64,000 nucleotides of DNA from Streptomyces caeruleatus (GTDB lineage Bacteria; Actinomycetota; Actinomycetes; Streptomycetales; Streptomycetaceae), in contig NZ_KQ948928.1 of assembly GCF_001514235.1 (NCBI RefSeq), positions 310,001 to 374,000 on the forward strand, read 5' to 3'. The position numbers and the translations under genes were made by a program. Each line of letters starts with the position of its first letter. The stretch's first letter is position 1. Positions 27,583 to 36,558 of this stretch are shown one piece after another. The notes below the pieces were generated by a model. That model was not told the DNA's origin. It searched no databases and saw only the letters and a program-made list of their open reading frames with translations.

Positions 27583-27610
27583 CACCACAACCCGCAGCCC
27601 CGTACGCACC

Positions 27611-28645
27611 TCACCGAGGCGGCGCTGTGGACCCCCGAGGAGTCAGCACAGGCGTAGCCACCGGATGCGACCCCACCCCACCCCCCATGATCACCCCGAA
27701 CAAGGTCCGAGCCACCTCCGCCCCGAACCCGTGCACGTCATGACTCATCGCCGACAGCGTCGGATGCGTCAGCCGGCACAACTGCGAGTCGTCCCACGCC
27801 AGCAGCGACACGTCCTCCGGCACCCGCAACCCCATCTCGGCCGCCACCGACAAACCGGCCACGGCCATGATGTCGTTGTCGTACACGATCGCCGTCGGCC
27901 GGTCCGCCCCGGACGCGGCGAGCAGCGACCGGGTCGCCCGCGCCCCCGCGTCGCCCGAGAAGTCCGTCGCCACCTGCCACGCGCCGGCCAGCGCCAGCGC
28001 CCCCGCCGCCTCGTCGAAGGCCGCCGTACGGATGGACGTGTGCCCGAGGGCCGCCGCACCGCCCACCCGGGCGATCCGCCGGTGCCCCAGCGCGGCCAGA
28101 TACCGCACCGCCTCCGTCACGGCGGTGGCGTCGTCGGTCCACACCGACGTCAGCCCGCCCGTGAGCGACGGGTGCCCGACCGCGACGACGGGCATGCCGA
28201 CCCGCTGCGCCATCGCCACACGCGGGTCGTCCGCGCGGAAGTCGACCAGGATCGACCCGCCGATCTGCCGCCCCCGCCACCACGACTCCTGCAGTCCGGT
28301 CTCCTCCTCCACGGTCCGCACGAGCCGCAGCAGCAGCGAGCAGGAGTGCTCGGTCAGGACGCTCTCCACGCCCGAGACGAACTCCATGTAGAACGGTTCG
28401 AGACCGAGCAGCCGGGCAGGCCGGCAGATCGCCAGACCCACCACGTCCACCCGCGACCCGGCCAGTGTCCGCGCGGTGAGGTTGGGCGCCCAGCCCAGTT
28501 CCCGCGCGGCCCGGAAGATACGGTCCCGGGTCGCCTCCGACAGTCCCGGCTTGTGGTTGAAGGCGAGGGACACTGCCCCCTTGGACACGCCCGCGCGCGC
28601 GGCGACGTCCTTGATGGTGACGCGGGGGGTCGGCGTTGCCGTCAT
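27611..28645 (-). CDS. LacI-family transcriptional regulator of the mannoside cluster
   Basis: The 344 residues comprise an N-terminal LacI helix-turn-helix and hinge (TIKDVAARAGVSKGAVSLAF ... LGWAPNLTARTLAGSR) and a periplasmic-binding-protein-like sensor domain with YDNDIMAVAGLSVAAEMGL. It ends at the far side of a GH2 beta-mannosidase gene that it overlaps by 4 bp, so the enzyme and its regulator are made together. It most likely represses the enzyme and the divergent transporter until a mannoside binds. Two palindromes in the 31.0-31.1 kb gap are the candidate operators. Confidence 0.88.
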   Translation of the reverse strand: MTATPTPRVTIKDVAARAGVSKGAVSLAFNHKPGLSEATRDRIFRAARELGWAPNLTARTLAGSRVDVVGLAICRPARLLGLEPFYMEFVSGVESVLTEHSCSLLLRLVRTVEEETGLQESWWRGRQIGGSILVDFRADDPRVAMAQRVGMPVVAVGHPSLTGGLTSVWTDDATAVTEAVRYLAALGHRRIARVGGAAALGHTSIRTAAFDEAAGALALAGAWQVATDFSGDAGARATRSLLAASGADRPTAIVYDNDIMAVAGLSVAAEMGLRVPEDVSLLAWDDSQLCRLTHPTLSAMSHDVHGFGAEVARTLFGVIMGGGVGSHPVATPVLTPRGSTAPPR

Positions 28646-31011
28646 CGGCTGGGCTCCATGCAGTACAGGGCCGATCGTGCGGCCTCGGCGTCAGGAGTCT
28701 CCCAGTGACGCACACCGATGGTCACCTGTTCGCCGGGCAGCAACGTGACCAGTCCCCGGTCGGCCACCGCGTCCGGATCCAGCCGGTCGGCCTGGAGGAG
28801 CAGATCGCGGACGAGGGTACGGGCCGTCACCGTGACCCCGCCCGGCGCGAGCGCCACGTCGAACTCCGGGAAGGGGTACGGCACTTCACGGTCGAGCGCG
28901 GCGAAGTGCACGGCCCTCAGCCCGCCCGCGTCCGCGACCAGGAACTCCTTCGGCCCGCCCGGCTCCAGCTCCCTCGGCACCCCCACCCGGGCCACCGCCC
29001 GCGCCCCGGCGGCGAACTCCAGGTTCGCCTCGCCGACCACCACCCCCTCGACGGACATCCGCCGCAGCCGCACCGCACCCGCCCACTCCTGCGCGGCCTG
29101 GTTGACGAAAGCCAACTCCAGCTCACCGTCCCGTACTTGAAGGGTCAGCAGTCGGTCCGCGTACAGCCGCCGCAGCTCGTGGTACAGCGGCTTCTCCCGC
29201 CCGTCCCCGTCGATCGCGGCCCAGGACGTCACCGGCCAGCAGTCGTTCAGCTGCCACACGACCGTGCCCGCGCAGACCGGCCAGTGCGACCGCCAGTGCT
29301 CGATCCCGGCCGCGACGGCCCGCGCCTGGTTGACCTGGGTGAGGTAGTGCCAGCGGTCGAAGTCCCCTTCGGGGAAGCCGAAATGCCGCTCAAGGCCCCG
29401 CCTCAGCTTTCCGTTCCCGTCGTCCGCCTTCTGGTGGTGCAGCATGCCGGGGGAGTCCGGCGCGAGCTCCTCACCCGGCAGCGCCCGCCGCAGCGTGGCG
29501 TACGCGGGCGGCGCCTGCCAGCCGAACTCGGCCACGAAGCGCGGCACGCTCAGCCGGTAGTCGGCGTAGTCCTCCCGGTTCCACACTTCCCAGGAGTGGT
29601 GCGTGCCGTGCGCCGGGGCGTTCGGGTGGTGGTCCCACGAGCCGGACCACGGACTGCCCGCCGTGTACGGCCGCGTCGGATCCAGCTCGGCCACCACCCG
29701 CGGCAGTACGCCCAGGTAGTACCCCTCGCCCCAGGACTCCCCGGCCAGCCGGGGCTCCCACTCCCAGTCCCGGAACCCCCACAGGTTCTCGTTGTTGCCG
29801 TTCCACAGCACCAGCGACGGGTGCGGCATCAGCCGTACGACGTTCTCCCGCGCCTCGGCCTCCACCTCCCCGCGCAGCGGCTGCTCCTCCGGATAGGCCG
29901 CGCACGCGAAGGGGAAGTCCTGCCAGACCAGCAGCCCCAGCTCGTCGCAGGCGTCGTAGAAGTCCTCGCTCTCGTAGATCCCGCCACCCCAGATCCGTAC
30001 GAGGTCCACGCCCGCGCCGGCCGCCTGCTCCAGCCGCCCGCGGTACCGCTCCCGGGTCACCCGGGACGGGAACACGTCGTCCGGGATCCAGTTGACGCCC
30101 CGCGCGAAGAGCCGCTCGCCGTTGACGACGAGGGTGAAGCCGGTGCCGTGCGCGTCGGGCCGGCGGTCCAGCTCGACGGTCCGGAAGCCGATCCGCCGGC
30201 GCCACACGTCCAGCACGTCGTCGCCGTGCAGCAGCGTCAACTCGACGTCGTACAAGGGCTGTTCGCCGTAGCCGCGCGGCCACCACAGTTCCACGTCCGG
30301 CACGGTCAGCCGTACGGCACCGCCCGTGCCCACGACCTCGGCCCGCGCCCGCACCCCGCCGACCGTCGCCTCGACGGTGAGCGGCGCCTCGACCCGGGTC
30401 CGCTCGACGTCGACGGCCAACTCGACCCGCCCCGTGTCCTCTTCGACGGTCACCAGGGGCCGCACCCGGGCGATCCGGGCCGTCGACCACTGCTCGATCC
30501 GCACCGGCCGCCAGATCCCGGCCGTCACCAGCGTCGGCCCCCAGTCCCAGCCGAAGGAGCAGGCCATCTTGCGCAGGTACTGGTACGGCTCGGCATAGGC
30601 GGCCGGCCGTTCGCCCAGCTTGCCGCGGACCGCCTCCGCCTCGGCGTACGCGGAGGCGAAACGCACCGCGAGCCGTCCGCTCAGCCCCGTCACGTCGAAG
30701 CGGTACGAGCGGTGCATGTTCCGTACCCGGCCCAGCAGCCGGCCGTCGAGCGAGATCTCGGCGACGGTGTCGAGCCCGTCGAAGACGAGGTCGGTCTGCT
30801 CGTGACGGGACGGAACGGCGAGGTCGGTCTCATAGGTCCAGTCCCGCCGCCCCACCCACGCCACCTCGGTCTCGTCCCGCCCGAGAAAGGGATCCGGGAT
30901 CACCCCGGCCGCCAGCAGATCGGTGTGCACACAGCCCGGCACGGCGGCGGGGAGCGCGGCTCCCTCGTGCCGCAGGGTCCATCCGTCGGTGAGCGGTGTG
31001 GCCTGAAGCAT
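28642..31011 (-). CDS. Beta-mannosidase, glycoside hydrolase family 2
   Basis: This 789-residue cytoplasmic enzyme has no signal peptide. It removes beta-linked mannose from the non-reducing end of manno-oligosaccharides. The N-terminal sugar-binding domain starts DGWTLRHEGAALPAAVPGCV; the TIM barrel has the acid/base Glu408 in NGNNENLWG and the nucleophile Glu495 in FVAEFGWQ. C-terminal Ig-like domains follow. I take the ATG at 31011 because AGGAG is 5 bases upstream; the GTG at 31017 overlaps that site. It is divergent from a CUT1 sugar transporter that would bring in its substrate. Confidence 0.9.
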   Translation of the reverse strand: MLQATPLTDGWTLRHEGAALPAAVPGCVHTDLLAAGVIPDPFLGRDETEVAWVGRRDWTYETDLAVPSRHEQTDLVFDGLDTVAEISLDGRLLGRVRNMHRSYRFDVTGLSGRLAVRFASAYAEAEAVRGKLGERPAAYAEPYQYLRKMACSFGWDWGPTLVTAGIWRPVRIEQWSTARIARVRPLVTVEEDTGRVELAVDVERTRVEAPLTVEATVGGVRARAEVVGTGGAVRLTVPDVELWWPRGYGEQPLYDVELTLLHGDDVLDVWRRRIGFRTVELDRRPDAHGTGFTLVVNGERLFARGVNWIPDDVFPSRVTRERYRGRLEQAAGAGVDLVRIWGGGIYESEDFYDACDELGLLVWQDFPFACAAYPEEQPLRGEVEAEARENVVRLMPHPSLVLWNGNNENLWGFRDWEWEPRLAGESWGEGYYLGVLPRVVAELDPTRPYTAGSPWSGSWDHHPNAPAHGTHHSWEVWNREDYADYRLSVPRFVAEFGWQAPPAYATLRRALPGEELAPDSPGMLHHQKADDGNGKLRRGLERHFGFPEGDFDRWHYLTQVNQARAVAAGIEHWRSHWPVCAGTVVWQLNDCWPVTSWAAIDGDGREKPLYHELRRLYADRLLTLQVRDGELELAFVNQAAQEWAGAVRLRRMSVEGVVVGEANLEFAAGARAVARVGVPRELEPGGPKEFLVADAGGLRAVHFAALDREVPYPFPEFDVALAPGGVTVTARTLVRDLLLQADRLDPDAVADRGLVTLLPGEQVTIGVRHWETPDAEAARSALYCMEPSR

Positions 31012-31032
31012 CCGCACTCCTAAACCGATTCA

Positions 31033-31046
31033 TCCCAGTGCTGGGA
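31033..31046. promoter_or_regulatory. Candidate LacI operator 1
   Basis: TCCCAGTGCTGGGA is an inverted repeat with 6-bp arms, 22 bp upstream of the beta-mannosidase start, in the divergent promoter gap. Confidence 0.45.
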
Positions 31047-31077
31047 CGGAATTTGGCATCGTTGGCGAGATACGGAC

Positions 31078-31090
31078 TTTACCGGTTAAG
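31078..31090. promoter_or_regulatory. Candidate LacI operator 2
   Basis: TTTACCGGTTAAG has the ACCGGT core with near-symmetric flanks, as in many LacI-family sites. TAAACCGATTCA at 31021-31032 is a related sequence. Either could overlap the promoters of the enzyme or the transporter. Confidence 0.4.
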
Positions 31091-31161
31091 AAAACGTTGT
31101 CAGAGTACGGAACCAGCCAACCCGCTCGTGCTCTTCCGTCCCCAGAACGGAGCTGACGCAC

Positions 31162-32472
31162 ATGAACCGCCGTACAGTCCTCGCCGCCGCCACGGGTGCC
31201 CTGCTGCTCTCGGCGTGCACCGGCACCGGAGGAAGCTCACAGGGCGCCGACGCCAAGGCGGCCGACGACCCGTCGAAGGTGAGCGGCACCATCACCGTCC
31301 TCACCCATCGCACCGACCTCGTGCAGGACGGCACGATGAAGAAGTACGCCGCCGAGTTCAACAAGACGTATCCCAAGGTGAAGGTCGAGTTCGACGCCAT
31401 CACCGACTACGAGGGCGAAGTCAAGATCCGTATGAACACGGAGAACTACGGCGACGTCCTCATGATCCCCGCGGTGATCGAGAAGAAGGACTACCCCAAG
31501 TTCTTCGCGGCGCTCGGCACTCAGGCCGAGCGGAGCAAGGAGTACCGCTTCACCGACTACACCACCGTGGACGGCAAGGTCTACGGCCAGAGCCCGCTCG
31601 GCGCGGTCCCCGGCTTCATCTACAACAAGAAGGTCTGGCAGGAGGCCGGAGTCACCGACTGGCCGACCACACCGGCGGAGTTCCTCGACGACCTGAAGGC
31701 GATCAGGTCGAGGACCGAGGCGATCCCGTACTACACCAACTTCAAGGACATGTGGCCGCTGACCCAGTGGACGCAGGTCAACGGCTCGGTCAGCTGCGAC
31801 GAGCAGGCCACCACGAAGCTCGCCGAGGGCGACCCGTGGGCCCAGGGCGCCGACGTCCGGACCGCCGACACACTGCTCTACGACATCGTCCACGAGGGGC
31901 TCGTCGAGAAGGACCCGACGACCACCAACTGGGAGGCGTCCAAGCCCAAGCTGGCCAAGGGGGAGATCGCCACGATGTGGCTCGGCTCCTGGGCGGTCAT
32001 CCAGATGCAGGCCGCGGCGAGGCAGGCCGGCACCGACCCGGACGACATCGGGCTCATGCCCTTCCCCGCCCAGAAGGACGGCACCTTCTGCGCGACGGCC
32101 CAGCCCGACTACAACCAGGCCGTCAACATCCACTCCGAGCACAAGGAGGCGGCCCGCGCCTGGCTCGACTGGTTCACCGACAAGTCCGGCTACGCGGCCG
32201 ACAACCTCGCCCTGTCCCCGCTCAAGTCCGCGCCGCTGCCCACCATCATGAAGCCGTACGAGGAGGCGGGGGTGAAGATCCTCGACCTCGACGACACCAA
32301 GGGCGCCGTGGTGAAGTCCATCGACAACCAGTCCGAGATCGGCATCTACAAGCCCGACTACCGCCAGGACCTCGTCGACCTCGCCCGCGGCGCCACCAAG
32401 GGCGACCTGGACGGCTTCCTGAACGACCTCGGCGGGAAGTGGACCGAGACCCAGCAGTCACTGGGGTCCTGA
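31162..32472 (+). CDS. CUT1 sugar ABC transporter substrate-binding lipoprotein
   Basis: This 436-residue extracellular lipoprotein has the lipobox LLSAC (Cys19) and the family-1 solute-binding-protein layout: ITVLTHRTDLVQDG, YAAEFNKTYPKVKVEF, GDVLMIPAV, then MWLGSWAVIQM. It should bind an oligosaccharide outside the cell; the neighbouring beta-mannosidase points to manno-oligosaccharides. The ATG has GGAG about 8 bases upstream. Its stop overlaps the next start by one base (TGATG). Substrate identity is inferred only from context. Confidence 0.9.
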   Translation: MNRRTVLAAATGALLLSACTGTGGSSQGADAKAADDPSKVSGTITVLTHRTDLVQDGTMKKYAAEFNKTYPKVKVEFDAITDYEGEVKIRMNTENYGDVLMIPAVIEKKDYPKFFAALGTQAERSKEYRFTDYTTVDGKVYGQSPLGAVPGFIYNKKVWQEAGVTDWPTTPAEFLDDLKAIRSRTEAIPYYTNFKDMWPLTQWTQVNGSVSCDEQATTKLAEGDPWAQGADVRTADTLLYDIVHEGLVEKDPTTTNWEASKPKLAKGEIATMWLGSWAVIQMQAAARQAGTDPDDIGLMPFPAQKDGTFCATAQPDYNQAVNIHSEHKEAARAWLDWFTDKSGYAADNLALSPLKSAPLPTIMKPYEEAGVKILDLDDTKGAVVKSIDNQSEIGIYKPDYRQDLVDLARGATKGDLDGFLNDLGGKWTETQQSLGS

Positions 32473-33428
32473 TGACGGACACGACGACCGAGAAGGGGGT
32501 CGTCAAGGCCCCCACGGGGGCGGTGGGCGCCGCCCTCGAACCAGCCCCCGCCCCGCGCCCGGCACGTCTGTGGCGCGGGGCCACGCCCTGGCTCTTCCTG
32601 CTCGCGCCGCTCGCCCTGCTGATCGTCTTCACCTACGCGCCGATCGCCAACATGGTCGCGTACAGCTTCACCGACTGGGACGGCGTCAGCCCCGAGCTGC
32701 ACTACACGGGCGCCGAGAACTACGCCGAACTCTTCACCCGCTCCGACCTGTTCGAGGTCTTCTGGGTCAGCGGCTACTACCTGGCGGCCTCGGTCTTCCA
32801 GATCGTCGCCGCCCTCTACTTCGCCACGATCCTGAGCTTCAACGTCCGCTTCCGGAACTTCTTCAAGGGCGTGCTGTTCTTCCCGTACCTGATCAACGGA
32901 GTCGCGATCGGCTTCGTCTTCCTCTACTTCTTCCAGGACGGCGGCACCCTCGACTCGGTCCTCGGCCTCTTCGGCGTGGAGACGGACCGCGCCTGGCTCG
33001 GCACACCGGAGTCGGCGAACACCTCCCTCGCCGCCGTCTCCGTCTGGCGCTACCTGGGCCTGAACTTCGTCCTCTTCCTCGGCGCGATCCAGTCGATCCC
33101 GGGGGAGCTGTACGAGGCGGCCGAACTGGACGGCGCGAACCGCTGGCACCAGTTCCGCTACATCATCGCCCCCGGCATCAAGCCGGTCCTGAGCCTGACG
33201 GTGATCCTCTCGATCTCCGGCTCGCTCTCGGTCTTCGAGATCCCGTACATCATGACCGGCGGGGCGACCGGCACCGAGACCTTCGTGATCCAGACCGTGA
33301 AGCTGGCCTTCCAGTTCAACAAGACGGGGCTCGCCTCGGCTGCCGCGGTCGTCCTGCTGCTGATCGTCCTGGCGGTGACCTGGGTGCAGCGCCGCCTCGT
33401 CCCCGACGACAAGGTGGACCTCGCATGA
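32472..33428 (+). CDS. CUT1 sugar ABC transporter permease 1 (MalF-like)
   Basis: This 318-residue membrane protein has about six helices and the binding-protein-dependent permease loop YEAAELDGANRWHQFRYIIAPG, which contacts the ATPase. It begins one base into the stop of the binding-protein gene and overlaps the second permease by 4 bp. No ATPase gene lies in the cluster; in Streptomyces such CUT1 systems are powered by the shared ATPase MsiK. Confidence 0.9.
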   Translation: MTDTTTEKGVVKAPTGAVGAALEPAPAPRPARLWRGATPWLFLLAPLALLIVFTYAPIANMVAYSFTDWDGVSPELHYTGAENYAELFTRSDLFEVFWVSGYYLAASVFQIVAALYFATILSFNVRFRNFFKGVLFFPYLINGVAIGFVFLYFFQDGGTLDSVLGLFGVETDRAWLGTPESANTSLAAVSVWRYLGLNFVLFLGAIQSIPGELYEAAELDGANRWHQFRYIIAPGIKPVLSLTVILSISGSLSVFEIPYIMTGGATGTETFVIQTVKLAFQFNKTGLASAAAVVLLLIVLAVTWVQRRLVPDDKVDLA

Positions 33429-34255
33429 CCCGCCACGCGCTGGCCCGCACGCTGGTGTACCTGTCCCTGATCGCCGCGACGGTGGTGGTCCTGCTGCCCC
33501 TGGCAGCCGTGGTCCTGACCTCGCTGAAGTCCGAGCGGGAGATGGCGGACGACAGCGGAGCCCTGGCCCTCCCCGGCAACCCGCTGAACTTCCACAACTA
33601 CGCGACGGCGTTCGAGGACGGCCGAATGCTCTCGGCCTTCGCCAACACGGCGGTCATCCTGCTCTTCGCCATCGGCGGCACGGTCCTCATCGGCTCGATG
33701 ACGGCGTACGCCATCGACCGCTTCACGTTCCGCTTCAAGAAGCTGGTCGTGGCCCTGTTCCTGGTCGCCGCCCTGGTCCCCGGCGTCACCACCCAGGTGG
33801 CGACCTTCCAGATCGTCAACAGCTTCGGCATGTTCGACAGCCTCTGGGCGCCGATCGTCCTCTACATGGGCACGGACATCGTCTCGATCTACATCTTCCT
33901 GCAGTTCGTCCGCTCGATCCCGACGTCCCTGGACGAGGCGGCCCGCCTGGACGGCGCCAACGCGTTCACGATCTACCGCAGGATCATCTTCCCGCTCCTG
34001 AAACCGGCCGTCGCGACAGTGGTGATCGTCAAGGGCATCACCACCTACAACGACTTCTACATCCCGTTCCTCTACATGCCCTCGGAAGATCTTGGCGTGA
34101 TCTCGACGTCCCTGTTCCGCTTCAAGGGCCCCTTCGGCGCCCACTGGGAAACGATCTCGGCAGGAGCGGTCCTGGTGATCCTGCCGACCTTGATCGTCTT
34201 CCTGCTGCTGCAACGATTCATCTACAACGGCTTCATGCAAGGTGCGACGAGGTGA
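33425..34255 (+). CDS. CUT1 sugar ABC transporter permease 2 (MalG-like)
   Basis: This 276-residue membrane protein has six predicted helices and the conserved loop LDEAARLDGANAFTIYRRI. The ATG overlaps the preceding stop (ATGA), so the two permeases are coupled and should form the heterodimeric channel. A terminator follows about 50 bp later. Confidence 0.9.
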   Translation: MTRHALARTLVYLSLIAATVVVLLPLAAVVLTSLKSEREMADDSGALALPGNPLNFHNYATAFEDGRMLSAFANTAVILLFAIGGTVLIGSMTAYAIDRFTFRFKKLVVALFLVAALVPGVTTQVATFQIVNSFGMFDSLWAPIVLYMGTDIVSIYIFLQFVRSIPTSLDEAARLDGANAFTIYRRIIFPLLKPAVATVVIVKGITTYNDFYIPFLYMPSEDLGVISTSLFRFKGPFGAHWETISAGAVLVILPTLIVFLLLQRFIYNGFMQGATR

Positions 34256-34264
34256 GGTGCTTGT

Positions 34265-34292
34265 AGGGGCGCGGGGAACTGCGCGAGCAACC
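34265..34292. repeat. Dispersed intergenic repeat, member 4
   Basis: This is a 28-bp exact copy of the element at 27555-27582, just past the permease stop and before a terminator hairpin. Confidence 0.85.
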
Positions 34293-34304
34293 ACAGCCGA
34301 CCCG

Positions 34305-34339
34305 TAGTCGCCGTACGAGAGAACCTCCTACGGCGACTA
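34305..34339. terminator. Bidirectional terminator, transporter versus RNase D gene
   Basis: TAGTCGCCGTA (34305-34315) and TACGGCGACTA (34329-34339) are perfect 11-bp arms with a 13-nt loop. The right arm includes the stop codon of the convergent gene. Confidence 0.8.
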
Positions 34340-35617
34340 GGCGCACAAGGCAGCAACCAAAACCGGCGTGACCTGCTCAACCTGCCAGGCCCGAGCACCG
34401 TAGCCAGCCAGCGCCTCCGCAACCGACCCGGCGTCGACAACCTTCGGCGGCTCCCAGCAAACCCGCCGCACCGTATCCGGCGTGATCAGGTTCTCCTGCG
34501 GCATATTGAGCTGCTCCGCCAACGCCGACACCGCAGCCCGAGCCGCGGAGAGCCGAGCCGCCGCAGCAGGATCCTTGTCGGCCCAGGCACGGGGCGGCGG
34601 CGGCCCGGTAACAGGCTGCCCCGGCGCCGGCAACTGCGCCTCGCTCAAAGCCTTCGCACGATCCACCGCGGCCTGCCACTGCTCCAGCTGCCGCCGGCCC
34701 ATCCGATGCCCGAACCCGTTCAGCGCGGCCAGGGCATGCGCGTTCGCGGGCAGGGCGAGCGAGGCCTCCACGATCGCCGCGTCGGACAGCACCTTGCCCG
34801 GCGACACGTCCCGCTTCTGCGCGATCCGGTCCCGCGTCTGCCACAGCTCCCGCACCACGCCCAGCTGCCGACGCCGCCGCACCTTGTGCATGCCGGACGT
34901 GCGCCGCCAGGGGTCCTTGCGCGGTTCGGCAGGCGGCGCGGCCGCAATCGCGTCGAACTCCTGCTGCGCCCACTCCAGCTTGCCCTGCCGGTCCAGCTCC
35001 TTCTCCAGCGCGTCACGCAGATCGACGAGCAGCTCGACGTCCAGCGCCGCATACCGCAGCCAGGGCTCGGGCAGCGGGCGGGTCGACCAGTCGACGGCCG
35101 AGTGGCCCTTCTCCAGGACGAACCCGAGCACGCTCTCGACCATCGCGCCGAGGCCGACCCGGGGGAACCCGGCGAGCCGCCCGGCCAGCTCGGTGTCGAA
35201 CAGCCGGCTCGGCAGCATGCCTATCTCCCGCAGACAGGGAAGATCCTGGGTGGCCGCGTGCAGCACCCACTCCACACCGGAGAGCGCCTCGCCGAGGCCC
35301 GAGAGGTCGGGGCAGGCGACGGGATCGATCAGCGCCGACCCCGCCCCCTCGCGGCGCAGCTGCACCAGATACGCGCGCTGGCCGTATCGGTAGCCGGACG
35401 CGCGTTCGGCGTCCACGGCGACGGGACCGGAGCCGGCGCTGAACTCGGCGATCACCTCGGCGAGCGCGGCCTCGTCCGCGATCACGGGCGGAATGCCCTC
35501 GCGGGGCTCCAGCAAAGGGATCGGCGCCTCCGTAACAGAAGATCCGCCGTCGTCCGGAGGGGCGCCTCCGGTGGTTCGCAGTGAACTGTCTGCTGCGGTG
35601 TCTTGGGCGTCGGTCAC
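34337..35617 (-). CDS. Ribonuclease D-like 3'-5' exonuclease with HRDC domain
   Basis: This 426-residue protein has a DEDD exonuclease domain with all key positions: VAVDAERASGY (Asp and Glu), LHAATQDLPCL (Asp), and the final YAALDVELL (Tyr and Asp of DEDDy). An HRDC helical domain follows (about 225-310, RELWQTRDRIAQKRDVSPGKVL). RNase D trims tRNA and other structured RNA 3' ends. A disordered acidic N-terminus of about 35 residues precedes the domain. The gene is transcribed alone leftward and ends in the hairpin at 34305-34339. Confidence 0.9.
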   Translation of the reverse strand: MTDAQDTAADSSLRTTGGAPPDDGGSSVTEAPIPLLEPREGIPPVIADEAALAEVIAEFSAGSGPVAVDAERASGYRYGQRAYLVQLRREGAGSALIDPVACPDLSGLGEALSGVEWVLHAATQDLPCLREIGMLPSRLFDTELAGRLAGFPRVGLGAMVESVLGFVLEKGHSAVDWSTRPLPEPWLRYAALDVELLVDLRDALEKELDRQGKLEWAQQEFDAIAAAPPAEPRKDPWRRTSGMHKVRRRRQLGVVRELWQTRDRIAQKRDVSPGKVLSDAAIVEASLALPANAHALAALNGFGHRMGRRQLEQWQAAVDRAKALSEAQLPAPGQPVTGPPPPRAWADKDPAAAARLSAARAAVSALAEQLNMPQENLITPDTVRRVCWEPPKVVDAGSVAEALAGYGARAWQVEQVTPVLVAALCA

Positions 35618-35740
35618 CTGTCAAGGGTATCCGCAAGGCTGACCGCCTGACCTGCGCCTTCTGGACACGTTGGCGCTGACCTGCGCAAACACCTCCGGCC
35701 GTGTCCCACGGCCCACCGATGCTTCTCGGCCACGTGGGGA

Positions 35741-35909
35741 CTAGGGGGTGTTTTGAAAGTCCAGTGCGGTGCCTGCGGTGTCCGGTGCGTGCCCTCGGCG
35801 TGCCGGACGAAGGCCCTCGTAGCGGAGCTACTTGGGCCTTTGGCCGGTGCGGCGAGGGTGCGTGCCGGGCGCCGTGGGTGCTGTGCGGGACTTTCAAAAC
35901 ACCCCCTAG
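35741..35909 (+). repeat. 169-bp near-perfect palindrome with 22-bp perfect ends (MITE-like)
   Basis: The ends CTAGGGGGTGTTTTGAAAGT and its complement match perfectly for 22 bp (35741-35762 with 35888-35909). The symmetry continues to the centre at 35825. Of 84 facing positions in the + strand RNA, 62 are Watson-Crick, 16 are G:U and 6 are mismatches. The ends read CTAG, like a YTAR target duplication of IS5-type elements; no transposase is inside. The right end supplies the TAG stop of the leftward LpqN-like gene. The surrounding gap, 35618-35740, holds the RNase D-like gene's upstream region and nothing else I can name. Confidence 0.9.
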
Positions 35910-36427
35910 CCCTCCGAGGAGGGGGAGGCGGGGCGCAGGGTCGAGATGAAGGACTGGAAGTCCGTCAGGACGTCCTGGAGCTGGCTCGTCCGCGCGGTCA
36001 GGGCGATCTCGATCTCGGCGCGTTCGCCGCGCTGCCGCTCGCTCTGCAGCACCAGGAGGAACTGGCTCTGCGCGAGCTCCATCGGCTGCCCGTTGACGGT
36101 GGCCTGGATGCGCAGGTTCTGCACGATCCCCGGGGCGTCGATGAGGCCCGGCGCGGGCGAGGTGCCGACCTCGGTGCGCTTGACGACCTCGACGGCGCCG
36201 ACGTTCTCGCGCAGCCGCCGTACCGACTCCTCGGCGAGGCCGTGCAGGCTCGACGAGCCGTCGAGGCGGTGGCCGGTGACGGTGATGTTCGGCACGAAGC
36301 CCTGGCCCCGGGAGGCCATGTGCAGGGCGACGAAGGCGGCGTGCGGGGCGCCGACCTCCTCCGGGGGCGCCGACTGCCAGCCTTGCGGGAGCTCGATTTC
36401 GAGCGGGACCGGAAGTGTGCCCGGCAT
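35906..36427 (-). CDS. LpqN/LpqT-like protein of a type VII secretion-linked cluster
   Basis: This 173-residue protein has no clear signal peptide or lipobox (starts MPGTLPVPLEIELPQGWQ). Its layout, PEEVGAPHAAFVALHMASRG then FVPNITVTGHRLDG and a late QSERQRGERAEIEIALTA, recalls the LpqN/DUF1795-type fold of mycobacterial ESX-associated proteins; the match is by pattern only. It is the last gene of a leftward set with a WxG-type effector and a small WXG100-like partner. Its stop codon (TAG) lies in the CTAG end of the 169-bp palindrome, so its C-terminus may have been altered by that insertion. Confidence 0.6.
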   Translation of the reverse strand: MPGTLPVPLEIELPQGWQSAPPEEVGAPHAAFVALHMASRGQGFVPNITVTGHRLDGSSSLHGLAEESVRRLRENVGAVEVVKRTEVGTSPAPGLIDAPGIVQNLRIQATVNGQPMELAQSQFLLVLQSERQRGERAEIEIALTARTSQLQDVLTDFQSFISTLRPASPSSEG

Positions 36428-36558
36428 GGTGGATCAACTCCTTGCGGTACGGGTTCCGACGGTACGGGAACGGGAAGCGAGGGGGACGTGGACGGAGGGG
36501 AGAGGAGACGGCGGGGCGCCCTCGGCGGGGACGCCCCCGGCGGGGTTCCCCGCGGCGG

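Noticed and set aside
35741..35909. Complete insertion sequence
   Set aside because: Only 169 bp and fully palindromic inside; there is no room for a transposase, so at most it is a MITE-like derivative.
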